Assembly: GCF_011762195.1 (NCBI RefSeq)
Contig: NZ_JAASQK010000012.1
Span: 1 to 64,000, forward strand
Source: Sphingomonas oligoaromativorans
GTDB taxonomy: Bacteria > Pseudomonadota > Alphaproteobacteria > Sphingomonadales > Sphingomonadaceae
Direction of reading: 5' to 3'
DNA: 64,000 bases
Shown: positions 45,082 through 54,186 of the stretch, one piece after another
Position numbering within the stretch: the first letter of the stretch is position 1
How the letters are laid out: every line of letters starts with the position of its first letter
Translations under genes and position numbers: made by a program
The notes under the pieces: generated by a model
What the model was told of the DNA's origin: nothing
Seen by the model: the letters and a program-made list of their open reading frames with translations, nothing else
Database searches by the model: none

Positions 45082-46074
45082 CTAGTCCGCGATCCCGACG
45101 ACGATCTTGCCGCGCGCCGATCCGTCGGTGATCGCGGCATGGGCGTCGTCGGCGGTCGCCAGCGTGAAGCGGCGCGGATCGAGGCGGGGGACAAGCTGGC
45201 CGGCCTCGGCGAGGCCGGCGGCTTCCTCCAGGATGGCGCCATGGCGGCGGCGGCCTTCGCCCGAGAGCAGCGGCACCAGCGTGAACACGCCCGAATAGGC
45301 CGCGCCCTTGAACGACAGCGGGGCGAGGCTGTGCGTGCCCCAGCCGAGGCAACTCACCACACGGCCGAAGCGCCGCACGGCGGCGAAGGAAGCGTCGAGC
45401 GCCGCGCCGCCGGCGGTGTCGTAGACGAGATCGAAGCCGCGCCCGCCGGCGAGGCGCGCCACATAGTCGGCGACGGGCTCGTCGCGATCGATGAAGGTGG
45501 CGCCGAGCCCTTCGATCGCCTCGCGGCTGTGCGCCGAGCCGGTGGCATAGACGTCCGCGCCCCTGGCCAGCGCGATCTGCACGACGATATGGCCGACGCC
45601 GCCCGCACCGCCCTGCACCAGCACGGTGTCGCCCGCCTTCACCGCCATCTGGTCGATCAGGCCTTCCCAGGCGGTGATGACGATCAGCGGCATCGCGGCC
45701 GCCTCGCGCATCGAGAGGTTGGCGGGCTTGCGCGCCAGCAGATCGGCGTCCACCGCCGCGAACTCCGCCAGCGAGCCCTGCACGCCGCCGACGCCGCCGG
45801 TCATGCCGTAGACCTCGTCGCCGGGGTGGAAGCGGGTGACGCCTTCGCCCACCGCCTCCACCGTGCCGGCCAGATCGAGGCCGAGGATCGCCGGCAGCGG
45901 GTGGCGCGCATGGGGCGCGGCGGCGGCGCGGATCTTGGTGTCGAGCGGGTTGGTGCCGCTGGCGGCGATGCGGACGAGCACCTCGCCGGGGCCGGGCTCC
46001 GGCCGCGCGACGGCGGCGATGCGGAAGGGGGCGCCGGGGGTTTCGGCCAGGGCGGCCTGCATGGTGTCCGTCAC
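45082..46074 (-). CDS. NADPH:quinone oxidoreductase-like (MDR) enzyme
   Basis: The 330-residue protein is a zinc-free medium-chain dehydrogenase. The substrate side has PEPGPGEVLVRIAASGTNPL and ILGLDLAGTVEAVGEGVTRF, and the cofactor side VLVQGGAGGVGHIVVQIALA (AxGGVG). The catalytic-zinc ligands are missing. It probably reduces quinones or enones with NADPH. GTG 46074 has GGAG 10 bases upstream and gives MTDTMQAAL; ATG 46062 is the alternative. No functional partner is evident around it. Confidence 0.85.
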   Translation of the reverse strand: MTDTMQAALAETPGAPFRIAAVARPEPGPGEVLVRIAASGTNPLDTKIRAAAAPHARHPLPAILGLDLAGTVEAVGEGVTRFHPGDEVYGMTGGVGGVQGSLAEFAAVDADLLARKPANLSMREAAAMPLIVITAWEGLIDQMAVKAGDTVLVQGGAGGVGHIVVQIALARGADVYATGSAHSREAIEGLGATFIDRDEPVADYVARLAGGRGFDLVYDTAGGAALDASFAAVRRFGRVVSCLGWGTHSLAPLSFKGAAYSGVFTLVPLLSGEGRRRHGAILEEAAGLAEAGQLVPRLDPRRFTLATADDAHAAITDGSARGKIVVGIAD

Positions 46075-46119
46075 GAGAAACAATCTCCTTGCTGCGCGTC
46101 GATATCCGTCGGCCCCGGC

Positions 46120-46494
46120 TCAGCGCAACGGTTCGCAGAAGCGGAACAGCGCGACGATCCGGCCGAAGGCGACATCGTCCTGATGGTTCGGCGCGATGCC
46201 ATATTCGGTTACGTCGACATCATTGGCGCGCGGCTGCCCGAACCGTGCCTCGATCCGTATGCCGGGCCGGGTCAGCGTGGCGAGCGTCGGCGTGCCCGAC
46301 GCATCGGGCGTGCCGGCCGCATAATCGAGGCTCGACCGGCCCGCGATGCGCTTCAGCGGCACCACGAAGTTGGGAAGGACGGCGGATTCGCAATGCGCCG
46401 CGAAATGCCGGGCCGGCTTCGGCGGCGTGTCGGCCGGGGCGCCCGCCCCGCAGAGGCTGACGGCGAGAAGCGGCAGGAGCGGGCGGCGCGGCAT
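46120..46494 (-). CDS. Hypothetical secreted protein
   Basis: I do not recognise this 124-residue protein. It has a short basic-hydrophobic signal (MPRRPLLPLLAVSLCGAGAP) and a mature part with two Cys (AAHCESAVLPN, FRFCEPLR) that could form a disulfide in the periplasm. The start follows no strong ribosome site. Its stop is 45 bases before the quinone-oxidoreductase start on the same strand. Confidence 0.6.
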   Translation of the reverse strand: MPRRPLLPLLAVSLCGAGAPADTPPKPARHFAAHCESAVLPNFVVPLKRIAGRSSLDYAAGTPDASGTPTLATLTRPGIRIEARFGQPRANDVDVTEYGIAPNHQDDVAFGRIVALFRFCEPLR

Positions 46495-46550
46495 GGGCGC
46501 ACCATGCCACAGCCGCGCCGCGCCCGAACGGGCAATTCCGGGGGAGGGCC

Positions 46551-47015
46551 TCAGAAACCGAAGTCGCTCAGCCCCGGATGCTCGTCCGGCCGGCGGCCGA
46601 GCGGCCAATGAAAGGCGCGATCCCTCTCCGCGATCGGATGCTCGTTGATGCTGGCATGGCGGTGGGTCATCAGCCCGTCGGCCGCGAACTCCCAATTCTC
46701 GTTGCCATAGGCGCGGAACCAGTTGCCGCTGTCGTCATGATATTCATAGGCGAAGCGCACCGCGATGCGGTTCCCCTCGAACGCCCACAGCTCCTTGATG
46801 AGGCGATAATCCAGCTCCTTCGCCCATTTGCGGGAGAGGAAGCCGATGATCTCGGCGCGGCCGGTGGGGAACTCGGCGCGGTTCCGCCAGCGGCTGTCCT
46901 CGCTGTAGGCGAGCGCGACCTTTTCGGGATCGCGGCTGTTCCAGCCGTCCTCGGCGAGGCGCACCTTCTCGATCGCGGTCTCGCGGGTGAAAGGCGGGAG
47001 AGGGGGGCGAGGCAT
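46551..47015 (-). CDS. DUF1348 (SnoaL/NTF2-like) protein
   Basis: The 154-residue protein starts [20 protein letters not shown] and has the DUF1348 marks [55 protein letters not shown] and [11 protein letters not shown]. This is an NTF2-fold family of unknown role, often next to oxidoreductases. Length is typical. It lies 12 bases downstream of the DUF1993 gene and is likely co-transcribed with it. Confidence 0.87.
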   Translation of the reverse strand: MPRPPLPPFTRETAIEKVRLAEDGWNSRDPEKVALAYSEDSRWRNRAEFPTGRAEIIGFLSRKWAKELDYRLIKELWAFEGNRIAVRFAYEYHDDSGNWFRAYGNENWEFAADGLMTHRHASINEHPIAERDRAFHWPLGRRPDEHPGLSDFGF

Positions 47016-47027
47016 GAGCGGGCTCCT

Positions 47028-47534
47028 TCAGGGGCGGCCGAGGAAATCCATCTTGCCGATCGGCACGCCCTTGTGCCGCAGCAGGCCGTAAGCCGTCGTC
47101 ACATGGAAGAAGAAGTTGGGCAGCGCGAAATGCAGCACATAGTCGCGCGCCTTGAAGTGCAGGGTCTGCCGGGGCGTCTGGACGGTCACGTCGTCCTCCT
47201 CGCGGCCGTCCATCGCATGGGCGGGGACGCTTTCGAGCAGCGCGATGGTGGCGGCGATGCGCGCCTGGAGATCGTCGAAGCTCGCCTCATCGTCCTCCAT
47301 CGCGACCGGGGCGATGCCGCCGACGCGCACCGCCACGAACTTGGCGGCGTCGCTCGCGCGCTGGATCTGGGCGGGGAGGGCGGACATGTCCTCGATCAGC
47401 CGGGCGTCGAGCAGCGTGCCGTGCGGCAGGCCGTTCTCGTCGGCATGGAGCCGGCCCTTTTCGAGGATCGCGGAAAGATTGCGGAGCGAGCGGATGAAGA
47501 CCGGAACGCTGACGTCGTAGAGGGACAGGGCCAT
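47028..47534 (-). CDS. DUF1993 family protein
   Basis: The 168-residue protein starts MALSLYDVSVPVFIRSLRNL and has the DUF1993 marks ARLIEDMSALPAQIQRASDA, FDDLQARIAATIALLE and ALPNFFFHVTTAYGLLRHKG, a four-helix DinB-like bundle. The His in FFFHVTTAYGLLRH sits where DinB folds bind metal. Function unknown. ATG 47534 matches the family N-terminus. It is the first gene of a pair with DUF1348. Confidence 0.87.
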   Translation of the reverse strand: MALSLYDVSVPVFIRSLRNLSAILEKGRLHADENGLPHGTLLDARLIEDMSALPAQIQRASDAAKFVAVRVGGIAPVAMEDDEASFDDLQARIAATIALLESVPAHAMDGREEDDVTVQTPRQTLHFKARDYVLHFALPNFFFHVTTAYGLLRHKGVPIGKMDFLGRP

Positions 47535-47806
47535 GGGATTTCCCGGATGCGGAACGAAGACCGCGCGATCGTACCCGCCCCGCCCTTGCGCCCGCAAGCG
47601 CGGACTCGCCCGTCCGGGGCCGCCGGATTATAGCGGCCGGGCGGCACGCATCATACTTTCGGATTAATATGTCTCAACTTGCGACGGGGCGCCGGAGCTC
47701 CGCTTTTTTGGCGGCTGGACGGGCATGTTCGGCCGATATAGCCTGACGCCGCGAGTAAATGTGGCGCTCCGCCCTGTAGGCCATCCAGGATATTCGGAGA
47801 GAAGAG

Positions 47807-48013
47807 ATGTTGCCCGACGCGGGGACGGAGATGCCGGGCGAGCGGGATCGTGCCGGAAAGGTCGATCGGCTGGCGATATCCCTGATGGAATTGTTCGGCG
47901 ATCGCGCGCTGGAGGTGAGCGAGCGTCAGATCAGCATGGGCAATGTCGTCGCCATATCCGAAATCTGGCGGGAAATCGCGGAGAGCATCCGAAGGCGCGA
48001 CGCGGCTCGCTGA
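47807..48013 (+). CDS. Small hypothetical protein
   Basis: An unrecognised 68-residue charged helical protein. The ATG follows AGAGAAGAG, a usable ribosome site. The helical part from VDRLAISLMELFGDRALEVS to REIAESIRRRD is amphipathic. It lies alone between the DUF1993 gene and mucR with its own terminator. It may be a small regulator; moderate support. Confidence 0.5.
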   Translation: MLPDAGTEMPGERDRAGKVDRLAISLMELFGDRALEVSERQISMGNVVAISEIWREIAESIRRRDAAR

Positions 48014-48049
48014 TCCTGCCGCCCCGCCGCACGGCGCATGTCTTCGGGC

Positions 48050-48077
48050 GGCGTCCGGCACGGCGCGGCCGGACGCC
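48050..48077. terminator. Bidirectional hairpin between the 68-residue ORF and mucR
   Basis: GGCGTCCGGC (48050-48059) pairs with GCCGGACGCC (48068-48077), a perfect 10-base stem with an 8-base loop between convergent genes. No long T run follows. Confidence 0.5.
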
Positions 48078-48086
48078 CCGTGCCGG

Positions 48087-48683
48087 TCAGGAGTTGAGGT
48101 GCGCCTTCGCGGCGGCCTTGGCGGTGCGGATGCCGAGGCGCTTGCGCGGCGTGGCGTCGGTGGCGGGCGCCGTCGCCTTGGGGGCCTTCGCTCCGTTCCT
48201 GGAAGCCTTGGCGGGAGCCGCCGCCTTCTTCGCCGGAGCGGGGGCGGCGGCCTTCGCGGCCGCCTTCTTCGCGGCGGGCGCGGCCTTAGCGGCGACCTTG
48301 TTGCGGCCGAGGCCGATCTGGTGCGCCAGCGCGCTCCGCGTCTCGCGATAGGAGGGCGCGACCATCGGATAATCCTTCGGCAGGCCCCACTTCGCGCGAT
48401 AGTCTTCGGGCGACATGTTGTAGTTGGTGCGCAGATAGCGCTTCAGCATCTTGAGCTTCTTCCCGTCTTCCAGGCAGACGAGATAGTCGGGCTTGATGCT
48501 GGCGCGGATCGACACCGCGGGCTCGGGCTGCGGCTCGGCCACGACGACGGGCTTGCCGACCTTGTCGAGCGCCTCGAAGACGCTGCGGATCAGTTGCGGC
48601 ACATCGGTGGCCGCGACATTGTTATGGCTGACATGTGCCGAAACAATATCTGCGGTCAGGCCGATCAAATCGCTGTCGTTCAC
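48087..48683 (-). CDS. mucR: MucR/Ros-family regulator with histone-H1-like tail
   Basis: From GTG 48683 (GGAGATAC site) the 198-residue protein shows the MucR start LIGLTADIVSAHVSHNNVAA and the degenerate zinc-finger core VCLEDGKKLKMLKRYLRTNY followed by NMSPEDYRAKWGLP. Of the four zinc ligands only Cys70 and Asp73 remain; the two His positions are Tyr and Asn. Residues 128-198 form a Lys/Ala/Pro tail (AAKAAPAAKKAAAKAAAPAP and more). MucR proteins are H-NS-like global silencers in alphaproteobacteria; the tail would add non-specific DNA binding. Typical members are about 140 residues. Confidence 0.9.
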   Translation of the reverse strand: MNDSDLIGLTADIVSAHVSHNNVAATDVPQLIRSVFEALDKVGKPVVVAEPQPEPAVSIRASIKPDYLVCLEDGKKLKMLKRYLRTNYNMSPEDYRAKWGLPKDYPMVAPSYRETRSALAHQIGLGRNKVAAKAAPAAKKAAAKAAAPAPAKKAAAPAKASRNGAKAPKATAPATDATPRKRLGIRTAKAAAKAHLNS

Positions 48684-49256
48684 GAGTATCTCCGAGATCG
48701 GATGTGATGGAAGGAAATCATCACTAATATGTTGACCGAATTGTTCAAGCCCTACTTCAACGGGCAAGTGATTTGTTGATGCCCGGACGAGAAATCGGAA
48801 AGACGGGGCGAGGAGAGCGGGGCGCCGATTTCCCACCGGCGCAGATATGCGGGAAACAAGCGATGTTCAGTCGTCCTACGATGGAAAATGATGGCCGCGG
48901 AGCTTCCCCGATCGACCCAAAATAGAACAGTGAGTTCGATGCTGGCGCTGCTTCGGCCCGTGCTCCGCGCTGTTGCGAACATCTGGCCGGCATTCTTTCC
49001 AATATGTCGATCGCGGAAACAATGTGACGGCATCGCAAAGCACCGCTCCGGCCACGCCTTTTCCCGAAGAGGCCCATGAAGATCGGATGCCGGGAAGGCG
49101 GAATGCGGCGAAACCGGTCAACGCACGCGGCGGATTTCATCGCCTGTGTTGCGCCGGGCGTGGCGAGCCGCTTCTGTCACCGGTGGCATCGCGCCGGCGA
49201 AAGGATGTTGGCGCGATCCGGCGAAGGGCGCTAGAGCGGCAGGAAAGGGGATATCG
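48684..49256. other. Long intergenic region between mucR and lacI
   Basis: The 573-base gap between divergent mucR and LacI genes contains no supported gene in either strand. It is less GC-rich than the genes, notably 48700-48780, where AT-rich stretches suit binding by MucR-type silencers. Short open frames exist but lack family similarity and ribosome sites. Confidence 0.45.
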
Positions 49257-50297
49257 ATGATCCGCGACGCGTCCGCGAAGCCATTCGTCAAGCCGACCAT
49301 CAACGACATCGCCCGGCTGTCCGGCGTCTCCAAGAAGACGGTCAGTCGCGTGATAAACCGCTCGCCGCTGCTCAATGAAGAGACGCGCAAGCGGGTGGAG
49401 GAGGTGATCCGCGAGACGGGCTACATCCCCAATCCGCAGGCGCGCGCGCTGGCGCTGGGGCGCAACTATCTGATCGGGCTCGTCCACGACAATCCGAACG
49501 CGCAGATGGTGATGAACGCCCAGCAAGGCATTCTCGATGCGCTGCGCGACACCGAGTTCGAGCTGATCGTCCGCCCGGTCGATCGCGGCTCGCGGACGAT
49601 GCTGGACGATATCCACGCCTTCCTCCAGCGGCACAGGCTCTATGGCGCGGTGCTGCTGCCGCCGATCTCCGAGGACGACCGGCTGGCGCAGCTCTGCCGC
49701 GACGCGAACTGCCGCTATGTCCGCATGGGCTCGGCCGAGCTGGACGACGCGGATCATATGGTGGCCTCCAACGATCGCGACGCCGTGCAGGAAGCGACGC
49801 ATTTCCTGATCGCGCAGGGGCACAGGCGGATCGGGCTCGTCACCGGGCCATCCGGCTTCCGATCGGGGGCGGAGCGGCGCGCGGGCTTCGAGGCGGCGTT
49901 GCAGCAGGCCGGCATCAAGCTGCCGCGCGGGCTGGTGGTGGAGGGCAACTACACCTTCGAATCCGGGGTCGCCGCCGCCGACAAGCTGCTCGACCTGCTG
50001 CCGCGCCCGACGGCGATCTTCGCCTCCAACGACGAGATGGCGGCGGGCGTGCTCCACGCCGCGCGGGTGCGCGGGCTGGATGTGCCGGGCGACCTGTCGA
50101 TCATCGGGTTCGACGATACGCCGGTAGCCGCCCATATCTGGCCGCCGCTGACGACGGTGCGCTGGCCGATCGCGACGATGGCGCGCTCCGCCGCGCTCAA
50201 GCTGATCGGGGATTTCGGCGAGGGCGGCGAGGATGAGCCGTCGCTCTTCCACTCCTCGCTGATCCGCCGCGCTTCGGTGGCGGCGCCGAAGGGCTGA
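49257..50297 (+). CDS. LacI-family transcriptional regulator
   Basis: The 346-residue protein has an N-terminal LacI helix-turn-helix (TINDIARLSGVSKKTVSRVI, residues about 14-33) with the hinge helix PNPQARALALGRN, followed by a sugar-binding domain (LIGLVHDNPNAQM, GVAAADKLLDLL, AIFASNDEMAAGVLHAARVR, IIGFDDTPVAAHIWPPLTTV). ATG 49257 follows AAAGGGGA. It stands alone, so its target is distant; the palindrome upstream of the TonB receptor at 36.9 kb is one candidate. Confidence 0.92.
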   Translation: MIRDASAKPFVKPTINDIARLSGVSKKTVSRVINRSPLLNEETRKRVEEVIRETGYIPNPQARALALGRNYLIGLVHDNPNAQMVMNAQQGILDALRDTEFELIVRPVDRGSRTMLDDIHAFLQRHRLYGAVLLPPISEDDRLAQLCRDANCRYVRMGSAELDDADHMVASNDRDAVQEATHFLIAQGHRRIGLVTGPSGFRSGAERRAGFEAALQQAGIKLPRGLVVEGNYTFESGVAAADKLLDLLPRPTAIFASNDEMAAGVLHAARVRGLDVPGDLSIIGFDDTPVAAHIWPPLTTVRWPIATMARSAALKLIGDFGEGGEDEPSLFHSSLIRRASVAAPKG

Positions 50298-50405
50298 TCC
50301 GTCGGCGGAGGGCAGGGGAATCACGCGGGCGGGCGGCGGAATCCGCGCCGAAGATCGCACGATTCCCGCTGCTTTGGAGGTTTCCGGGCGGAATATGCCC
50401 GGCGG

Positions 50406-50708
50406 CTAGTCCCGATGCAGCTCGAACAACTCGCGGCCGTCGAGCGCCGCCCGCGCGATCAGGCCCTGATCGTGATAGGCGGGCGTCGCCTCCACGATCT
50501 CGGCCTCCCAGAAGCCGGGATCGGCATAGGATCGTAGCGCGCGTTCGTAGCGCCCGATCTCGTCCCCGCCCTGACGCAGCAGGGCCGCCGCGATGGCGAC
50601 TTCCGGGAAATCATCCCCGCTGCCCTCGCGCACGATCGCGGCGTCCATCGTCTTGCCCCGCGCGGCCAGATAGGCGGCCGCCGCCATCCGGGCCTTGCGC
50701 ATGTCCAT
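50406..50708 (-). CDS. Hypothetical helical protein
   Basis: I do not recognise this 100-residue protein. It is helical, acidic and soluble, with RKARMAAAAYLAARGK at the N-terminus and a patch FPEVAIAAALLRQGGDEIGR in the centre. Its ATG follows the DUF983 stop by one base, so the two are translated together. No membrane segment or motif is visible. Confidence 0.65.
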   Translation of the reverse strand: MDMRKARMAAAAYLAARGKTMDAAIVREGSGDDFPEVAIAAALLRQGGDEIGRYERALRSYADPGFWEAEIVEATPAYHDQGLIARAALDGRELFELHRD

Positions 50709-50709
50709 G

Positions 50710-51153
50710 TCAGCGATCCAGGAACCGGGTCGGCGCGGGCACCTCGGCGCCGCCGGCGAAGGGCGTCCACGGCGCCGCCAGCCGGCCTTCGCGCGCCTTG
50801 TAGAAGAACTGGCTGCACACCAGCCATCCTTTCAGCGGGCGCAGCGGCAGCACGCAGGTGAGGAGCAGGATCGGCAGCGTCGTGAACAGATGCACCCAGA
50901 AGGGCGGATCGTAGAGAATCTGGAGCATCAGCGCGAAGATCACGCTGGGCACGCAGCCGAAGCAGATCACGAAGAAGGCCGGGCCATCCGCCGGGTCCGC
51001 GAAATCATAGCTGAGCCCGCAGGACTCGCAGTGGGAGCGGAGCTTCAGGAAGCCGTGGAACAGATGACCCTTCCCGCAACGCGGGCAGCGGCCGCGAATG
51101 CCGGTGCGGATCGGTTCCAGTCTGGGCCACTCGCGGCCTGCGTCCTCAGTCAT
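50710..51153 (-). CDS. DUF983 zinc-ribbon membrane protein
   Basis: The 147-residue protein has an N-terminal zinc ribbon (CPRCGKGHLFHGFLKL, then HCESCG) followed by two hydrophobic helices (AFFVICFGCVPSVIFALMLQ and FWVHLFTTLPILLLTCVLPL). This is the DUF983 family, usually found near cytochrome oxidase genes; here it is about 21 kb from cyo. ATG 51153 is used over 51192 to match the family. It diverges from the MocR-type regulator, which may control it. Confidence 0.85.
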   Translation of the reverse strand: MTEDAGREWPRLEPIRTGIRGRCPRCGKGHLFHGFLKLRSHCESCGLSYDFADPADGPAFFVICFGCVPSVIFALMLQILYDPPFWVHLFTTLPILLLTCVLPLRPLKGWLVCSQFFYKAREGRLAAPWTPFAGGAEVPAPTRFLDR

Positions 51154-51172
51154 GTCGATGTCCCGACTCGAT

Positions 51173-51214
51173 CTGTATGGAAAGCATTGCAACTCTGTAC
51201 GGGTGACTGTATGG
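51173..51214. promoter_or_regulatory. MocR-type operator: three direct repeats CTGTAYGG
   Basis: CTGTATGG (51173-51180), CTGTACGG (51195-51202) and CTGTATGG (51207-51214) lie in the same orientation between the DUF983 and MocR genes. A related TCCGTATGCAAAGC at 51244-51257 matches TCTGTATGGAAAGC (51172-51185) at 12 of 14 bases. MocR/PdxR regulators characteristically bind direct repeats. Confidence 0.6.
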
Positions 51215-51248
51215 ATATTTGGCTGTGAAAAGTCAAGGTTATGTCCGT

Positions 51249-52625
51249 ATGCAAAGCTGGCATCCCGATCTGGAGAAGGCGGAAGGGCCGAAATATCTGG
51301 CGATCACGGCGGAGCTGGAGCGCGATGTCGAGGCGGGGCGGCTGGTCCCCGGCGATCGCTTGCCCCCGCAGCGGGCGCTGGCCGAGCGGCTGGGCGTCGA
51401 TCTCACCACGATCACCCGCGCCTATGACGAGGCGCGCCGTCGCGGCCTGATCGAGGCGGATGGCCGCCGCGGCAGCTTCGTGCGCGCACGGGCGGTCGCT
51501 CTGGTGGAGGATGAGGACGCCGTCCCGGCCGACACCGGCATGAACATGCCGCCCGTCCCCCGCGCGGCGCTGGCCGAGGCGTGGACGCAAGGCACGGCGA
51601 TGCTGTTTCAGGGCCGGGCGGCGGCGCGCCTGCACTATCAGCCGGCGGGCGGCGCGATGGAGGATCGCGAGGCGGCGGCGCGCCTGCTGGAGACGCGCGG
51701 CGTCGAGGCCGGGCCGGACATGGTGCTGGTGACGGCGGGCGGGCAGCACGCGCTCCACGCCGCGATCCGGGCGCAGCTCCGGCCGGGCGATGTCATGTGC
51801 GTCGGGCGCTATGCCTATTCGGGCTTCCTCGCGCTGGCGCGGAGTTACGGGCTCAGGCTGCGCGTGGTCGAGGGCGACGGGGAGGGCGTCGATCCCGACG
51901 CGCTCGACGCCGCCTGCCGGGCGGAGCGGGTGCGCGGGCTCTATGTCGTGCCGACCAACGACAATCCCACCACCGCGACGCTGGGCGAGGATCGCCGCCG
52001 TGCGATCGCGCAGGTCGCGCGGCGGCATGATCTGGCGATCGTCGAGGACGACGCCTACGGCCAGCTCCCCGCCGAGCCCCTCCCGCCGCTTGCCGCCCTC
52101 GCACCCGAGCGGACATGGCATATCGCCAGCGTCTCCAAGATCCTGTCGCCGAGCCTGCGCATCGCCCATCTGCGCGCGCCGTCGGTGAAGGACGCGATGC
52201 GCGCGGCGATCGATCTGCACGCCACGGCGGTGATGGCAGCACCGCTCAACGCCGCGCTGGTGACGGGGTGGCTGGAGAACGGCACCTATGCGCGCCTGAT
52301 CGACGAGGTGCGCGCCGAGGCGGCGTGGCGGCGGCGACTGGCGGCGGACATCCTCGACGGCGCCGACTGGCGCGCGCATCCGCAGGGCTATCACCTCTGG
52401 CTCCGGCTGGAGGAGGGCGTGATGATCCACGAGATCCTCAACACGCTGCGTCCGGCGGGGCTGTCGGTGGTGCCGGGCGGCGCCTTCGCGGTGGAGCCGC
52501 TGGCGGAGCGGCGGCTGCGCATCTCGATCGGCGGCGGGCTCGGGCGCGAGCGGCTGGAGCGCAATCTGCGCCTGCTGGAGGCGATGCTCCACCCGCGCGG
52601 CGGGCAGGCGGCACCGCTCGTCTGA
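51249..52625 (+). CDS. MocR/PdxR-type GntR regulator with aminotransferase-like domain
   Basis: The 458-residue protein combines an N-terminal GntR winged helix (RALAERLGVDLTTITRAYDE, about residues 50-70) with a fold-type-I aminotransferase domain. The PLP-lysine segment is SVSKILSPSLRIAHL and VPTNDNPTTATLGEDRR marks the active site. MocR regulators bind pyridoxal phosphate and act as activators or repressors. ATG 51249 is used; a TTG at 51219 would extend it by 10 residues. It diverges from the DUF983 gene across direct repeats. Confidence 0.9.
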   Translation: MQSWHPDLEKAEGPKYLAITAELERDVEAGRLVPGDRLPPQRALAERLGVDLTTITRAYDEARRRGLIEADGRRGSFVRARAVALVEDEDAVPADTGMNMPPVPRAALAEAWTQGTAMLFQGRAAARLHYQPAGGAMEDREAAARLLETRGVEAGPDMVLVTAGGQHALHAAIRAQLRPGDVMCVGRYAYSGFLALARSYGLRLRVVEGDGEGVDPDALDAACRAERVRGLYVVPTNDNPTTATLGEDRRRAIAQVARRHDLAIVEDDAYGQLPAEPLPPLAALAPERTWHIASVSKILSPSLRIAHLRAPSVKDAMRAAIDLHATAVMAAPLNAALVTGWLENGTYARLIDEVRAEAAWRRRLAADILDGADWRAHPQGYHLWLRLEEGVMIHEILNTLRPAGLSVVPGGAFAVEPLAERRLRISIGGGLGRERLERNLRLLEAMLHPRGGQAAPLV

Positions 52626-52633
52626 GAAGAAGA

Positions 52634-52669
52634 GGGGCTCCGCTCGCTCGAACCGGCGAGCGGAGCCCC
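52634..52669. terminator. Strong bidirectional terminator between mocR and katA
   Basis: GGGGCTCCGCTCGC (52634-52647) pairs perfectly with GCGAGCGGAGCCCC (52656-52669), a 14-base stem with an 8-base loop, between convergent genes. AAGAAGA on the left gives a weak T tract on the minus strand. Confidence 0.7.
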
Positions 52670-52680
52670 GGACAGGCGGC

Positions 52681-54144
52681 TTATTCCGCCGCCGCGCTCA
52701 TCGCGAGGCCCAGCGCGGCCGCGACGCCCGCGCCATAAGCGGGATCGGCGCGGGTGCAGTTGGCGACGTGGCGCTGCTGGATGTGGAGCGCGGCGCCGCC
52801 GACCGAGCGCGCGGTGTTGTCGAACAGCGACTGCTTCTCTTCCGGCGTCATGTTGCGGAAGAGATTGCCCGGCTGCTCCCAATGGTCGTCATCGACGCGA
52901 TGATCCCAATGCTCGGCGGGCTGGCCGTCGAGCGCGAGCGGCGGCTCGGCGAACTGGGGCTGGTTGGCCCAGAGGTCGGCGCTGTTGGGGTGATAGCTCA
53001 GCGTCGCGCCGAGATTGCCGTCCGTCCGCATCGCGCCGTCGCGGTGATAGGAGTGGAACGGGCATTTCGGCGCGTTCACCGGGATATGGTTGAAGTTGAC
53101 GCCGAGGCGGTAACGCTGCGCGTCGCCATAGGAGAAGAGGCGCGCCTGAAGCATCTTGTCGGGCGAGAAGCCGATGCCGGGGACGATGTTCGCCGGAGAG
53201 AAGGCGGCCTGCTCCACCTCGGCGAAATAATTGTCCTGATTGCGGTTCAGCTCCATCACCCCGACCTCGATCAGCGGATAGTCCGCCTTCGGCCAGACCT
53301 TGGTGAGGTCGAACGGGTTGTGCTTGTGGGTGCGGGCTTGCTCCTCGGTCATCACCTGGATGAACAGCGTCCACTTCGGGAAGTCGCCCTTCTCGATGCT
53401 CTCGAACAGGTCGCGGCCATGGCTCTCGCGATCGCCCGCGACGACCTGCGCCGCGTCGGCGTCGGAGAGATTGTCGATGCCCTGCTGGGTGCGGAAGTGG
53501 AACTTCACCCACACGCGCTCATTCGCGGCGTTTATCATCGCGAATGTGTGGCTGCCGAAGCCGTGCATGTGGCGGAAGGTCTTCGGGATGCCGCGCTCGG
53601 ACATCACGATCGTCACCTGATGCAGCGCCTCGGGCAGCAGCGTCCAGAAATCCCAGTTGTTGTCGGCCGAGCGCAGGCCGGTGCGCGGATCGCGCTTCAC
53701 GGCGTGGTTGAGATCGGGGAAGCGCAGCGGATCGCGGAAGAAGAACACCGGCGTGTTGTTGCCGACGATGTCCCAGTTCCCCTCCTCGGTGTAGAATTTC
53801 ACCGCGAAGCCGCGGATGTCGCGCTCGGCGTCCGCCGCGCCGCGCTCGCCGGCGACCGAGGAGAAGCGCATGAACAGATCGGTCTTCTTGCCGACCTCGG
53901 AGAAGATCTTCGCCTTGGTGTAGCGCGTGATGTCGTGGGTCACCGTGAAGGTGCCGTGCGCGCCCCAGCCCTTGGCGTGCATCCGCCGCTCGGGGATCAC
54001 CTCGCGGTCGAAATGGGCCAGCTTCTCGATCAGCCACACGTCCTGAAGCAGGGCCGGGCCGCGCGGGCCGGCGGTCAGGATGTTGGTGTTGTCGGCCACG
54101 GGCGCGCCGGTGGCGTGCGTCAGGCCAGTCTTACGGTCGTCCAT
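52681..54144 (-). CDS. katA: Monofunctional heme catalase
   Basis: The 487-residue small-subunit catalase has the active-site motif [20 protein letters not shown] (catalytic His near residue 55), [30 protein letters not shown] (catalytic Asn) and [14 protein letters not shown] with the proximal heme Tyr. It splits hydrogen peroxide in the cytoplasm. ATG 54144 has GGAGG six bases upstream; ATG 54147 and TTG 54150 are closer to the site. Followed by a strong terminator; a 7-9-7 dyad lies upstream. With ahpCF it forms the peroxide defence seen here. Confidence 0.97.
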   Translation of the reverse strand: MDDRKTGLTHATGAPVADNTNILTAGPRGPALLQDVWLIEKLAHFDREVIPERRMHAKGWGAHGTFTVTHDITRYTKAKIFSEVGKKTDLFMRFSSVAGERGAADAERDIRGFAVKFYTEEGNWDIVGNNTPVFFFRDPLRFPDLNHAVKRDPRTGLRSADNNWDFWTLLPEALHQVTIVMSERGIPKTFRHMHGFGSHTFAMINAANERVWVKFHFRTQQGIDNLSDADAAQVVAGDRESHGRDLFESIEKGDFPKWTLFIQVMTEEQARTHKHNPFDLTKVWPKADYPLIEVGVMELNRNQDNYFAEVEQAAFSPANIVPGIGFSPDKMLQARLFSYGDAQRYRLGVNFNHIPVNAPKCPFHSYHRDGAMRTDGNLGATLSYHPNSADLWANQPQFAEPPLALDGQPAEHWDHRVDDDHWEQPGNLFRNMTPEEKQSLFDNTARSVGGAALHIQQRHVANCTRADPAYGAGVAAALGLAMSAAAE

Positions 54145-54186
54145 CATCAACCTCCTCGCAGACGGTGCAGCTCAAATTCCTGAGGG

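Noticed and set aside
50384-50402. CCGGGC-N7-GCCCGG as a terminator after lacI
   Set aside because: Stem is only six bases, no T run follows on either strand, and it lies four bases from the stop of the convergent gene.
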